Shown here piece by piece: positions 23,683 to 35,239 of a stretch of 64,000 bases of DNA (position 1 is its first letter; each line of letters starts with the position of its first letter). The translations under genes and the position numbers were made by a program. This DNA comes from Stereocaulon alpinum (Eukaryota > Ascomycota > Lecanoromycetes > Lecanorales > Stereocaulaceae), in the NCBI GenBank assembly GCA_018257865.1, contig JAEUBA010000058.1:124001-188000 (forward strand). The letters run 5' to 3'. The notes beneath the pieces were generated by a model. The model was given only the letters and a program-made list of their open reading frames with translations, was not told the origin of the DNA and did not search any database.

Positions 23683-25209
23683 ATGTATATTTCCCGATCC
23701 CTAATTGCTACTGCATGGGCACTCGTTGTTATAACAGCGACCAACATTTCTGGCGATCCCACAGACCTGGCTAACTGGCCTGCATGTGCAGTCAGTCCTT
23801 CTACCATCACTCAAGGAAAGTCTAGGGACATATGGTCGAATGCTGATCTGATCTAGCAACATTGCGCACCAATAGGATTTGGCCCACCAGCCAACTGCGG
23901 CAGCCTTTCCAACCTTACCTGCATTTGCAAAAACCCGGAAAATACCATCTCAATCTCTGTATGCGAGGACGTTACATGCAGCAAAAAGGACATCCAGGGT
24001 AGGCATTCCCATTCCGAGTATAGGCATAGACTTACAGTGTACTTCCAGACCTTACGGCGCTCGCTCGCCGCCTCTGTAGCCCAGTGGGTGGTGTGCCATC
24101 TATTGTGTTTGCGTCAGCGGACGCCTACGTCGCAACAGCGACCGGCTTGACGGCTTCGGGCGTACCAACATCATTGCCGTTGGACGCCACAAAACTCACT
24201 GCTGTGTCGGCTTTCCTGGCCACTGTGACGGAGGTTCCTAATCTAGGTAGTCCTGCAGATCTATCCAGCTATCCTAAATGTGCTGTGAGTTTGCGAATGG
24301 TCCTATTGGAAGGTTCTCTGGGTGCTGATATACGGTGATCAGCAAATATGCGCCACGGAAGCGTTTACTGGTAATGGTTGCGATCTCAACGACATCGACT
24401 GCCTCTGCGGTCCTGTATATCGGAGTAGAACAGCAGCTTGTGAGGCAATCACTTGTAGTGAATTTGAGTTAGTTAGTACGTTGCCCCATCTACCAAGCAA
24501 AATTTTAGAAGGAAGCCTTTCATAACACTTGCTGCGTAGCAATCTCTCTTCTCTCCCAGGAGCTTTGTGATCCAGTGTACAGTACCACTCCAACGCTTGG
24601 GCTGGCCGTGTCATCAGCCATTGCATCTGCCACGGCGTTTGCCGTTTCGGCAGTTGCGTCGAAGGATCCAACTAGTATCTTGAGCTATCCTGCCTGTGGT
24701 GTACGTCTTTAGCATGGATCGTTGCTTTTGGTGATTGCTGACAGTGTTACCTTTGCAGCAAGCGTGTCAGAAACAACATCTACCACCATCAGGCTGCGGA
24801 AGTCTGTCTAACCGCACATGCATTTGTCAGACTTCAGATTTCAACGCCAATATTGACAAATGCGAGCGAGCAAGTTGCAGTGCGACTGATCTACAAAGCA
24901 TGTGTGCTCATTTCCTTTCCCTTGCTGCTCTCGCACCTTGCATCGAACTCCTCCACGTTCGCCCACATACGTAGTTAACATGAAGACAATGACTAAATCG
25001 ATGATGTAGCGATCGAGGACATCGCGTTCAAGCTTTGTAACCCAGTCGGTGGCATTGGCAATGTCTCGAACGCTTCATACAATGCTCCAACTACGGCATC
25101 GATCCCGCCTGCCGCAAGCTTTACCGGCGGAGCACCTGATATCCTGGTTAGTCGCTTTGCATGGGCTGTGATGATTACGACCGGAACGCTGGGTGTGTTA
25201 GCATTTTGA
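23683..25209 (+). CDS. Secreted, probably GPI-anchored protein with three CFEM domains
   Basis: Seven exons, join(23683..23790, 23857..23998, 24049..24284, 24343..24475, 24540..24700, 24759..24897, 25010..25209), give 372 residues. CFEM domains are eight-cysteine fungal extracellular modules, some of which bind haem or act in host interaction. Seen: a signal peptide (about 1-24); three domains starting at PAC/PKC Cys35, Cys161 and Cys259 and ending at LCSPV Cys93, LCDPV and LCNPV Cys316, each with all eight cysteines; Thr/Ala/Ser-rich linkers; a C-terminal GGA followed by a hydrophobic tail typical of GPI attachment. The Asp usually found three residues before CxC is present only in domain 2 (Asp179); domains 1 and 3 have Asn55 and Asn278. 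Introns fall at the same two places in every domain. The sixth intron (24898-25009) uses a GC donor. Inference: a cell-surface or wall protein. Confidence 0.85.
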
Positions 25210-26689
25210 ATTATATTAGGATAAAAGAGACTCACAGACAAGGGAGAAGGCAATGGTTTGAGCAAGAATTCAAGATTCGATTCATGTGGTTCTAGTAACA
25301 TGAAAATATGATTGTAGAAATCATGAAGGGCATCCAATAGGACTTAACGAATGTTTCAGCGTGGGCTACCACCATCCAGAGGCTTATTCACTCACTCATT
25401 CAAGCGAATTGAAGCATATCAGGGGTCTGATATCATCACATGGAACTACATTTCCCTACAAAATTGAACCAAAACACTACTGGACCAATAGACAGAGCTC
25501 AACGATCGTTGTATATAGCAAGTTGGTATCGCTGTTTGCAGTTGATACTTGATTGTATTAGGTTCGATTCCTAACGGTGCTGGTACAATGGTGTAGTGGT
25601 TGTGTATTTTTCTATCGCTTGGTGTCGACAAAACAATTTGGGCTTGGCGCAGTAGATACAGCCAGGTATAAGCGAAGATTAATGTAATTCGCAACTATGT
25701 AAATGGTGACGGTAAGTAAGATCAACAATTCATGTAGCAGAAGTTCAGTATTCAGACCTCTTTCCTTGGAATCATGGTGCTTAGAAGAACTCCAGCTTCC
25801 TTGGCGCCACAGGGAGCATGGATCTAAAGCGCGCCGCTAAATCAACCTATGAAAAGCCGCATCGAGTAAGACTGGCTATCAAAGCCATCCCATTTCGAAG
25901 CAAGGGCATCGCCAGCAGGTTTCATTGCCCTACTGCTATGGCAAGGCTCCACTGGAGAGCACGTTCTTCGGTCACACGCCAGCGCCGAGAGCCGGCGTGT
26001 TGACCACTGACCAATTGTTCGCTTTGAGCAGCATAATGTGATTACTACGGTTCCGAGGCCTACCGGGACCAGCTTAGAATTCTACAATCACTTCCCCACC
26101 TGCCTCCCTGCTGCCCTTTTTACACTCCTGTCGTCCTGCTCTGGTTGTGCATATATGGGACGCAGTGTGTGAAGCTTCTGCCCTTGGGCATTATGCTTTG
26201 CGACAACACGCCGCTGTTTGGATGCCATTCCTGGCACTGCAAATCGTGGGGCTGGGACATCTTGGGCCGTGAACCGTGTGGTCCTCTCAAGACGTGCTTT
26301 AATATCTGCTGGAGTGCCATCTGATCTGGCGCATGGAGAGTCAAGTGAAAGAGAACTACACACCTAGGGAACGCTACATGGCTTAAAGAGACCGAGATCT
26401 CAGGAGAGCACCATGTGACTCTGTGAGGAGCTCACAAGAACAGAATCCATGGCTATGGAAGCTAGAAGACGGAAGGATACTCCATGCTCGCCCTACAAGA
26501 GTCGCGTTGTCAAGTGAGCTCATTCTGCTGCTTGGAAGTCGGGGATTCGCAAGCAGTGCTGCTTTCCTTCACGCCAAGTGCACATGCGAGTCAGGAAGCT
26601 TAGAAACGCAGGACCTCACCATCGCTTAGCTAAGAGTCTACACGGTTTGCTGCTCCTCCTTCCTGTTGCATGCTGCGGGCAGCTAAAGT
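25210..26689. other. Intergenic after the CFEM gene
   Basis: No firm gene. A minus-strand frame from about 26363 to 26088 has protein-like hydrophilic content (GTPADIKARLERTTRF, then RAAGRQVGK and stop) and a possible acceptor upstream near 26330, but no ATG and no clear first exon. tRNA-like words near 25560-25600 are in the wrong order for a tRNA. Confidence 0.35.
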
Positions 26690-27590
26690 CATCCACAGAC
26701 CCAAGCGCAACTCACACGATCCCCCAACCACCCCCTCCACCCCTCCAGCCCTCTACAACCCACCGTCTCCCTCCAGCATCGCGCCTCAACATCCCTAGCT
26801 TTCCCTCCAACTTACCCTTCTACCCAGCCTTGCCAAAACTACACCTCCCCAGCCCGTCAACATTTCTCAACAACCTACCCAACGCGCTAAGCCTCCAAAC
26901 CCTGGCAACCCAAACCCACAAGCACTCCCAACCCTCCACCGTCCCCATACACGCCGAAACATCCGCACCTCCGCACCTCTCCTCCCCCCCTTCCCCCTCC
27001 CTCCCCTCATCCCAGCTCATCTCCAGCAATTCCCACCCCTCACCTCCCCACCTCCCCAGTTCTTATTCGTCCACCCGTCCACACCACCCAGCTAACGAAA
27101 TTATTATTTCGCCTCGCATCACATCATTTCGCCTCGCATTGCATCATTTCGCCTCGCCTCGCATCGCCTCCCTTGAGTTAGATCACGGTACGGTAGTTAA
27201 GAGCCGGACTGGACTGGACTTGCTGGTATTGGATGGACTGGATTGGACTGGACTGGATGGTATTGGATCGTGCCGTGTTGTGTTGTGCTAGGAGGGACAC
27301 CAAGGGACACCAAGGCATACCAAGGCATACCAAGACGAACCAAGGCCGGGCCAGGGCGCGTGATAAGTCAACAAGTATCGGCGGTGGTGGTGGGCTGGCC
27401 TTTAGGAGCGCAAGAGAGGGGAGAGGAATGTCCACCATTCCTTGTCCCAATGAAATTTGTTTCTGCGTAACTGGCACACTCAACCCCTCCGCCGCCCGAT
27501 CAACACACCACACCACACACTCCAGACATCAGTCGAAAGAGAAGCAATCACAATTGGCAATCATCATGTGAGAAAGATGCATTGGAATTG
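26690..27590. repeat. Low-complexity, C-rich then short-tandem-repeat region
   Basis: 26690-27080 is strongly C-rich on the plus strand and keeps a long Pro/Ser frame open (26578-27291), which I attribute to composition. Then come about three 21-22-bp units with ATTTCGCCTCGCAT (27109-27175), GGACTGGACT-like repeats (27205-27270) and about five 10-bp units like GACACCAAGG (27296-27350). No domain in any frame. Confidence 0.6.
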
Positions 27591-27890
27591 AATTACTAGA
27601 TCTAACACTTGATCGCTAAATCCGCATCCGCACATTAGCGGAATAGATACCCTTCCACGCTATGCTATATTTCGCCAATGCAATGCTGATCGCCGATACA
27701 ATGCTAGCCGCCCAGCCCATATGTGTAACGCTACGAAACGATATGGAGTGGAACGCTCAGTCATGCCTGCCCTGTCTATGATACACTCCTTCCCAAACTT
27801 CGTCACGAATTCGCTGATGATGCCTCGGAACTCTGACAGTTATGGTGATAGGTTCGTTCGCTCCCTTATATGATGTGATGTGATGGCTGA

Positions 27891-27919
27891 AGCTTGGAGC
27901 TTGGAGCTTGGAGCTTGAG
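27891..27919 (+). repeat. Four copies of a 7-bp unit (AGCTTGG)
   Basis: A perfect short tandem repeat about 90 bases beyond the 3' end of the TLC-domain gene. Confidence 0.9.
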
Positions 27920-28006
27920 AACGCCTATCCTGTCCGGTCCGGTTCATGGCTCCCATCTATGCCGACTCTATCTTTCCTCGTTCGAATGTCACGGTGACGG
28001 GGACGA

Positions 28007-29163
28007 TCAAAAGATTTCGCCGCCTTTGACTTGTTTTTCCACGGTTGTCGTGTCGGCGGTCTCTTTGCCCTTTTCGGTGACGGGTCTGTTTTCGTCGATG
28101 ATGGGACTTATAGCGAGGGAGTCATGTTCTACATCTCTGCTTTGTTGTAGGGGAACGGGCCCACCCATCGCAACCTCCTCATCCTTCCTCTCCTGCTCCA
28201 CGGCCAACTTCGCCTCCTGCCTCTTCCACATTTTCCAAAATATCCAACTCCCGTGCAACTGCGTCGCTGAAAACGCACAATGCAGCAAGGGCGTGACGAT
28301 TTTGAATGCGAGCTGCCATTGGTTCCAGAGGGAGCCAAAGAGGTAGAAGATTACTAGTGTTTCGCAGATTGTGCCGAAGAAGGTGGAGATGGAGGCGAAG
28401 AGGAAGAGGCGGGAGAGGAAGAGGTGGCGGGTGGGGAAGGTCCGGTAGAGGATTATGGCGATGTGGGGGAGGAGTTCGCAGACGATGTCGAAGGCTCCTG
28501 GAAATCACAACGAGAATTCGTTAGCATTGGCTCGAGAGAAGAAAGCTGGTATACCCAAAGACCACCGAGGTGTGTGTCCTCTTGTCCAGCAAAATGTCGA
28601 GAGAGTATAGACTCACCCCAAACAGTACACAGAATAAACTCAATCGTAGCATCCCGGTTCGCTCGCAGATCTAGCGAAATCGCTATCGCCGCCTCCCCTA
28701 CTAGTATTGTCCCGATATGATGCATCGTCGCTATCGGACTGACCCGCACCCGATATATCAACTCAAAAATATACATCCCCACCAGCACCTGCGTGCACAC
28801 AACCAGCACATCCCCCAATCTCACATTACTATGCGGCGCGAACCGCGTATCAAGCTGCGCATATCGAAACGCCACGTCGATGAACGGGTACACGCCCACT
28901 ATCAAGATAAGCAGCTTCGTCCCGCCGGCTATATGGTGGTTTAGGAAACCCCGGCGGTCGCGGTCGTTGAGGGTCGGGTAGGTGGTTGGGTAGAGGCGGC
29001 GGAGGAGGAAGGCTTCGAGGATGTTTTGCTTTATGAGGAAGAGCGTTACGAGGACCACGGCGAGGATTAGGCCGCTGTAGGGGGAGAGTTTCGAGAGTCG
29101 TTGCAGCGGCATGTTTTTTATGTGCGCGTCGCCGGGGACGTGGGGGTCTAGGTCGCGGGTCAT
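28007..29163 (-). CDS. TLC-domain multi-pass membrane protein
   Basis: Two exons, complement(join(28007..28497, 28617..29163)), give 345 residues; the 119-nt intron is GTGAGT...CAG and keeps the frame. TLC (TRAM-LAG1-CLN8) proteins are membrane proteins of the ER and other membranes, some making ceramide, others of unknown activity. Seen: about seven hydrophobic segments starting with GLILAVVLVTLFLI; a central MHHIGTILVG with the paired histidines (about residues 148-149) typical of the TLC core; a cytosolic tail rich in Glu/Lys after WKMWKRQEAKL. The start at 29163 was preferred over GTG 29310 because the preceding 49 codons look like a His/Pro-rich leader. Ceramide synthase activity is not supported beyond the histidine pair. 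Confidence 0.8.
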
Positions 29164-32066
29164 TGTGCGTTGTGTTCGGTGTGGATCGTTGTTGTGGTGG
29201 TAGAGGTAGAGGTGGAGGTGGGGCGGTATGGCGCCAATCGCTTCTCGAGTCGAGCCGTGAGTGAGTGAGTGACTTATTTTTCGTCGAGAGGTAGGCTGGT
29301 TGGCGGGCACGTGGAAGCCACGTGTAAATTAAACACACGCAAGCCCAAGGCGCAGATATTTCTGGCTCGGGGGCAGCAGTGGATGTATTGAGCTAGTAGT
29401 AGTAGAAGAATAGAGTTCTCAAAGGACGATCCTGTTCTCGTTTGTTCTGTGAAACAAAGATTGTTTTGGGTACAAGGGATCGGATCGGATCTTGATTGAA
29501 GAAGCGCATCAAAGAATGACTCTGTTTCGGTTTTTTCGAGGAAAAGAATTCCTCCCGAATTAGAAGAGGATGAGCTGACTCGTGTCTTTATCTGGGCCAG
29601 GCTAGCATGAAACGCAATTGATGAGGGAATCGCGTCCAGAGGTATTAAATTATTGTTTCAACGGGCTTTGTTTCCTGTCAGAGGTAAGTTTTAAAGAAAG
29701 GTAGAAGGGCCTGGGGCCATTTGTATAGTAAGTAGATGATTCTCTCTCCCCTGAGCTCGTCAGCTCTGCTCTGCTGTGAGAGCTTGTAGGGAAGGGAAGT
29801 AAGAGTGAGAGGAAGAGGGTTAAGGGCTCCAAGGGAGGATCGATGTGAGAGATTGAATAAGTTAATGGGATTGGGGGGATTACGATCAGGTAAAATGTTG
29901 GCGAAGACGGATGGGATGGCCCTACCTATGCGAACTAAGTAATGAGTGATCTTTCCGAGTCGAGATGTCATGCATGCATGCATCGATCGCTTGGGGGCCC
30001 GGTTTGGTAACTATGTTGGGGTTTATGGGTTATGTTACGGACGGCTATTATGATGGTCTGGGCTAGAATAGCTGGGTTGTGATTTGTTGGTGTTTGGCGA
30101 GGTGGGCTTAGGCGTGCGAATAGTGGCGTCGGGTTAGTTCTAGGCTCTTGGGATGGGTTTACGCCGTGTGTAGTATTATTATTGTTTTTACTGTGTTTCG
30201 GTGATGCCTTTTAATTTAGTTCTTACGTGTGTTGTGTGTTGTGTGTTGTTGTGTACGAAGGAGCCAATTGGATGAGTTTGGTGGAGGCTGTGCTGTGTAT
30301 ACGAATCGCTTCATGTCTCAGCCTGCTCTCACCGTCTCTGCTCTTAGACTATGATTTACTAACTTCGAACTCTCCTCTTTCAACATCTTCATCATTCTCC
30401 CTTGCTACCATGTCAACCGTTACAGTATACGAACACGAACTTCTCTTACGTAGCCAGCGGAAAGTAGTGATAGTAATATCTTTCTTCTAAGTGGCAGGTC
30501 GCCCATCACTGTGTCCCACCACCAACCAGCCAGCCCCCGGCCGAACCCCACCCCCTGAACTACCGTACTATGTTCCAGCCTAATCGTGGCTCGGCCGAGA
30601 CACCCGCCTGGACCCCGACAGTCTAGCGCACGCTAAGATGGCTTTTACTACCTTAGCAGCCCTTCCAAGAGATTGCCGCTCTGAATAGGGCTAACCTTTT
30701 CTTGGGATCTAGCTCGCAGCGCGCGTACTGTGGACGGGGGCCGGGGGAATAATTTGTCCTGTTTCTGTGCCGCTTGAAGTACGGTGGGTTTCATCATTTG
30801 CCCATGCAAACTACAGGCGTAGTGCTTAGGAATCATGCTGTTGAGGCCTTTTTCTTTTTCGGTGGATTTTGTACGTAACACCATTCGAGTCTGAAACTGT
30901 CTGTGGGGACGGTACGTATCAATAGTACTCTGTACCTAGGTAAGGTAGGTAATTCGGAGGAAGGGGGGGAGCATGCGTCTAGCCTGCATTCGCTCCCCTC
31001 GCTCCGCAAAGCTTGGAAAGCTTGTTTCCTGTTCCCGAGATTGAACCCCTGTTGCCCTGTTGCCCCTAACATTCTTCGTCTTTGGACATACGTGTGGGGT
31101 CAAGCTGCCAATTGATTCTTGGCGCTTGAGTAATTGCTTGTGTGGGCCTGCCAATGAATGGCTGCTGATTACGGATTGTGGATCGTGGATTGTGCAGTTG
31201 GAGACCGAATCGTGAGGAAATTAATGGTAGGGCAGAGCTTTTGTCGGGATCTGGCCGTCCCAATGCTCTAGAGTGTAGACTTGGGTGACTGCAATGGGAG
31301 ATTGCTACGGCAGTACGCTTGAGATTTCTGTTATTGGCTGGAGCGCCGTGATAATACGTAATCGAATCGAATCGAACCTTGACAGCGGGTTAGGTTAGGT
31401 CATCTTACGATCTTATCCAATCCAGTTAGTCCAGTGAGATCTAGTCCACAGCCCGCTCCGCTCCGCTCAGCAAATCTTATATACGCTGTCAGACGGATTT
31501 CATTAGGTTTCATTCTTTAACTCAAAACCCTATTGGCCGGCTCGTACGTGCGGTATTATGTGAGAGCTTTTCGAATTCGCCTGCTAGCATGACTCTTCTC
31601 GAGGTTTTCATTCCTAGCTTGTTGGAAATGTTTACGATGCTACCGCTTTCCACATCGCATGCAGCATGGATGCTTGTAATCTAGATGCGTCGACTAAGTA
31701 CTTCAATGCTACCTTGTCAGCAAAGAGGTGTTGGTCATTGGGCTTCTCATTTCTCTGTCATGTGAGATTGACCATGATCCTGCGGCTTTCCGTAAACATA
31801 TGCGGTCTGAATGCTTGCACTCTAGATGCTTTCTCCGCTTCGATGCTACCTTGTCAGCCAGGAGTTGTTGATAATTTTACCGTCGTTGCTGTGTCCAAAA
31901 TATCAGGCAGAACAGAATGCCAAGTTCGGCGTCTCATAAGGCCACCAGCCAGATGAGATGAGGTGTTTATAAGGTGTGATATGTTCAGACATGTTGCATT
32001 CTAGATCTGGGTCTCTCATTAACGACAAATGCGAATATAAGATTTTCCTCATCACACCGCTCTCGA
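29164..32066. other. Intergenic, 2.9 kb
   Basis: No gene supported. Scattered ORFs on both strands overlap. Contains a 70-bp direct repeat at 31666-31876. GC-rich CTCGGCCGA words occur near 30590. Confidence 0.4.
31666..31876 (+). repeat. Direct repeat, two diverged copies of about 70 bp
   Basis: Both copies carry ATGCTTG, CTCTAGATGC or AATCTAGATGC, then ATGCTACCTTGTCAGC and GTTGTTG or GTGTTGG. They begin near 31666 and 31807 and sit 141 bases apart. Confidence 0.7.
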
Positions 32067-34985
32067 TCAAGGCCAGGTATCTCGGTCATATCTCCTGAGG
32101 AACGGGCCAGCCCAATGCTCACCGTAAGCATTTGTCCTCGTGCCATCGAAGAAACCATCCTGTGCTCGCGTAATTATGTCCATCCAGGATGTTGGCTCGG
32201 GGAATTTCCACCACTGTACGCCTGATCAGTACTTGCTCTTCCAACATGTCTCACAGACGAAACAGGATAATCGAGAGGAGGGACCTACCTGATTATGAAT
32301 ATGATAAGCCCACGCCCCTCTAAAGAAATTCGCCAAACTCCGATTCGTAGCCGGCCACGTCCCAGCAACATCACCTCTCTGCTCCCCGTAGAAATTGCTC
32401 CATTCCTTTTCAGGCTCTTCCACCACCCTTAAGAAGGCGCTCTTGAAGTTCTTGTGGCACGGAACTGTACACGTATCCGTGCCCATCCTCCGTAGATTCG
32501 TCACTAGTGGATCAAAAACTGCGTTGTGCAGCATCGCTAGTTCGTCATTATGGCCGTCTCGCCACAACATGCGTCCAATCACTAGAGGGTGGAAGTTCAT
32601 TCTCATACGTACGCCGCCGCGGAGTAGATAGGTAGAGAGTGTCGAGTTGGCGGGGAGAGAGATGACGGCTGTGTTATAGTCGGATGGCGGGAACCGCTCG
32701 ACCCATTGCTCGGCAAAGGCGCGGGAGAGGCCTGTGGCAGGGTCAGGAAGGAGCATAGGGCGCATGTCGCGAAGGAGGAGGACGTCCATGTCGAGGTAGA
32801 CGCCGCCATGGAGATGGAGCACGATGAAACGCACGGCGTCGGAAACTTGGACTGGCGTGAATCCATTGGCAGTGTTTAGGGCGAGCCAGTATTCGTCGTT
32901 TGTGTCTTGGACTACTTCTTCCGCAACGTAGGCTTCATTGGGATTTTCCGAGGGACGAGGGCTGAGATAGAAGCCGCTCTTCTTGTCGACGGTTTCTTTG
33001 GGAAGGGGTATACGGCTTGGCAATCTCCAGCTCTTGAGCGAAATGTCTCCACGGTCGATAAGAGGCAGGAAGCGTTGGAAGATGGGATCGTCACAGAGCA
33101 TACTGTTCACAGCTCCTGGGCGCATGTCCTCGTCCAGCCATATCCATAGTCGCGAGCAAGGTAAATTTTGAGTATACAAGTATGCTTTGACAAACAATTC
33201 GAATCTCCAAGTTGCGGGTCCTGTCCAGTACACGTGGAATGGTATGACCTGGCCAGGACACGTTCCAATCGAAGTCGCTGACGCAGCCGTTGTCGAAGAA
33301 TGTTTGTCACCAGAAAAGCTTCCATCGGCGGCGTCCGAAGTTCGAGACTCTCGCTGACTGGATTGACTCGAGTTGAAGACTGGCAATGTCAGGTAATCAT
33401 TCTCCTTCTCTGCGAGGAATGCAAGACAATTGATGATATCGTCAACACCTTTGCCGTCGAGAATCTCATGGCAAGCCTCTACCATCAAAGTGATATTGGC
33501 TATGGTGTCAACATCAGGTCTTGTACCAAGATAGTCATCCTTTGCCATACTCGGAATCTCGGGGGCTTCTGCAAGGGTATAATTCGAGATCGGATCCCAC
33601 GATTTCTCACAAATAGAGATGTCACCGTAATGAGGCAGAGACGCTTGGTGTAGGCGATCGATGCCGTAGATGCAGCCCCATAGCACCGCTCCTAGGTTTA
33701 ACCCGCGTAAGAGCACACTTGCGCTACGAAGCTTTGTTGTCGTCGTCGGAGCAGACTCCTTGGATTGAGATCTCAGCTGGGACAGTATGAAGCAAAGACT
33801 GAAGAACCAGCATAATCCAATGCTTGTCCAGCCATACACTGCCAGGCTGCCTCCAAAGACGACGAGTATTATGGCGTTGCTCGGCACTGTCAAGAAAGTT
33901 GGCGTAAGAGTGGATGTGGTCTTTGCAAGCAGTGCTGTTAAAAACAATAGAGCCGCATTAACAGAGCCACTTGCCACTAGGAGTATCCATAGTAATAAGA
34001 CATCAAGTACATAGCTGTTACGCTGTATGTCCTGAATTTCTCCACACAGGAGGAAGATTGGGAAAAGCATGAACACGGACAGGGAGGTTATTTGGCGGAG
34101 AGTGGACCAGAATTTGCGTGTTGCATCGTCCAGACGGGATTCACGCCAGGCCTTGACAGATGATATCTCAGTACGGATATCTGAGGATGGATCCTGGGTC
34201 GTTGAATGCTGGCTACGGTCATAGCAGGCGATCAACAGTAAGACAGGCAGCAATGTGTCAAGTATTGACATGGAGACACCGGAAAGCAGGCCCCCCGTGG
34301 ATATCGGCTCCGCGGACGACAATATTTTGAGAGCTAGGCTGGAAACGCCAAGCAATGAGGACACTAGAAGCAGACTTGAATGAGTTTCCCCTCTCCACAT
34401 ACCATTCAACAACAATGCCAAGGGCACAGCAGATGCTCGAAAGAGAGCGTAGATCGACAACGGTAGACGACTATATCTGTTGTCAGTGACGCAACTCGAC
34501 TAGGGTCGCCTGATGTATACCCACATGATGTTTACATTGCTTAGCGTGGTCCTCAAAATGTATACAATAGTAAGGCCTATGACTTCAAAGAACCTTTTGT
34601 TGGCAGAAGATGATTTCGAATTATTAGGCTGCGGCGATGGCGCTCTCGAGCCTTTTGTTGGGTCGGGTCCAGCATCATGATATTTGAGAAGAGAGGCCTC
34701 TTCTTCTCCCCCGGGATGTACGGCACATGGTATACATGTCAAGTATGGTAATAGCACATGAGTGAGTTGCTGTCCTATGAAGGCAAAACAATATGTTATG
34801 CAGCACTGGATTAGTGAAGTGGCTACCGGATAAGGAAATCTGTAAAGAAACGGTTAGCACATGCAAGTGGGGCCGTGACGTTTCCACAAAAGGGAGACGC
34901 GCTTACTTGTAACAGCCGGCTGTTCAACGTATGATTAGCATGAGCTCGTAGGTGGAGTTGAGTGAATAGATGGCTGTCGCATACC
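32067..34985 (-). CDS. Membrane-anchored DXD glycosyltransferase (OCH1/GT32-like), 5' end unresolved
   Basis: Exons read on the minus strand: at least 34985 and upstream (to about 35237), a 13-nt microexon 34907-34919, 34525-34839, 32289-34476 and 32067-32213. All joins are GT-AG and in frame; the last exon ends near EHWAGPFLRRYD. Seen: an N-terminal polytopic membrane region (about ten hydrophobic stretches), then a sugar-transferase domain with VIPFHVYWTGPATW, a SDAVRFIVLHLHGGVYLDMD core whose DMD is the DXD metal/nucleotide-sugar site, and FRGAWAYHIHNQ near the end. Such enzymes transfer sugars in the Golgi or at the membrane; the substrate is unknown. I could not find a clean start: the frame PDSVRRNVILRKV (35237) has no ATG. 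An ATG at 35530-35532 opens a plausible N-terminus (PSVLTLIPYFF) but needs further introns or a frame correction. Confidence 0.75.
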
Positions 34986-35239
34986 TGAAAGAATGAAGCG
35001 ATTGAGTACGAGAAGTCCAGATTCCGCACCGATTGCTCCCACAATCAAGAGCGCACTGAAGAGTTGATGGACCCTGACCAAATCCATTGCCGATCCAAAA
35101 GATGAAAGCATTTCATATATGCTGGCGGTAAATGCAAGGAGGAGAAAGGGTGATTCTGCTTCGCCGCTGGTTGAAGATGGTAAAGGCTGACATTGCACTT
35201 TTCGGAGGATTACGTTGCGCCGGACGGAGTCAGGCAACA

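Noticed and set aside
25561..25610. tRNA-like words: GGTTCGATTCC (B-box-like) followed by TGGTGTAGTGGTT (A-box-like)
   Set aside because: The order is reversed for one tRNA, no acceptor stem pairs up, and no second B box follows; probably chance or scrambled tRNA pieces.
26578..27291. Proline/serine-rich ORF of 237 codons
   Set aside because: Start is not supported and the open frame follows from C-rich composition and short tandem repeats.
29164..29310. N-terminal extension of the TLC-domain protein to 29310
   Set aside because: The added 49 codons are His/Pro-rich and UTR-like, and begin at GTG; the ATG at 29163 is simpler.
31380..31400. GGGTTAGGTTAGG, telomere-like word
   Set aside because: Fewer than two units and no array; chance.
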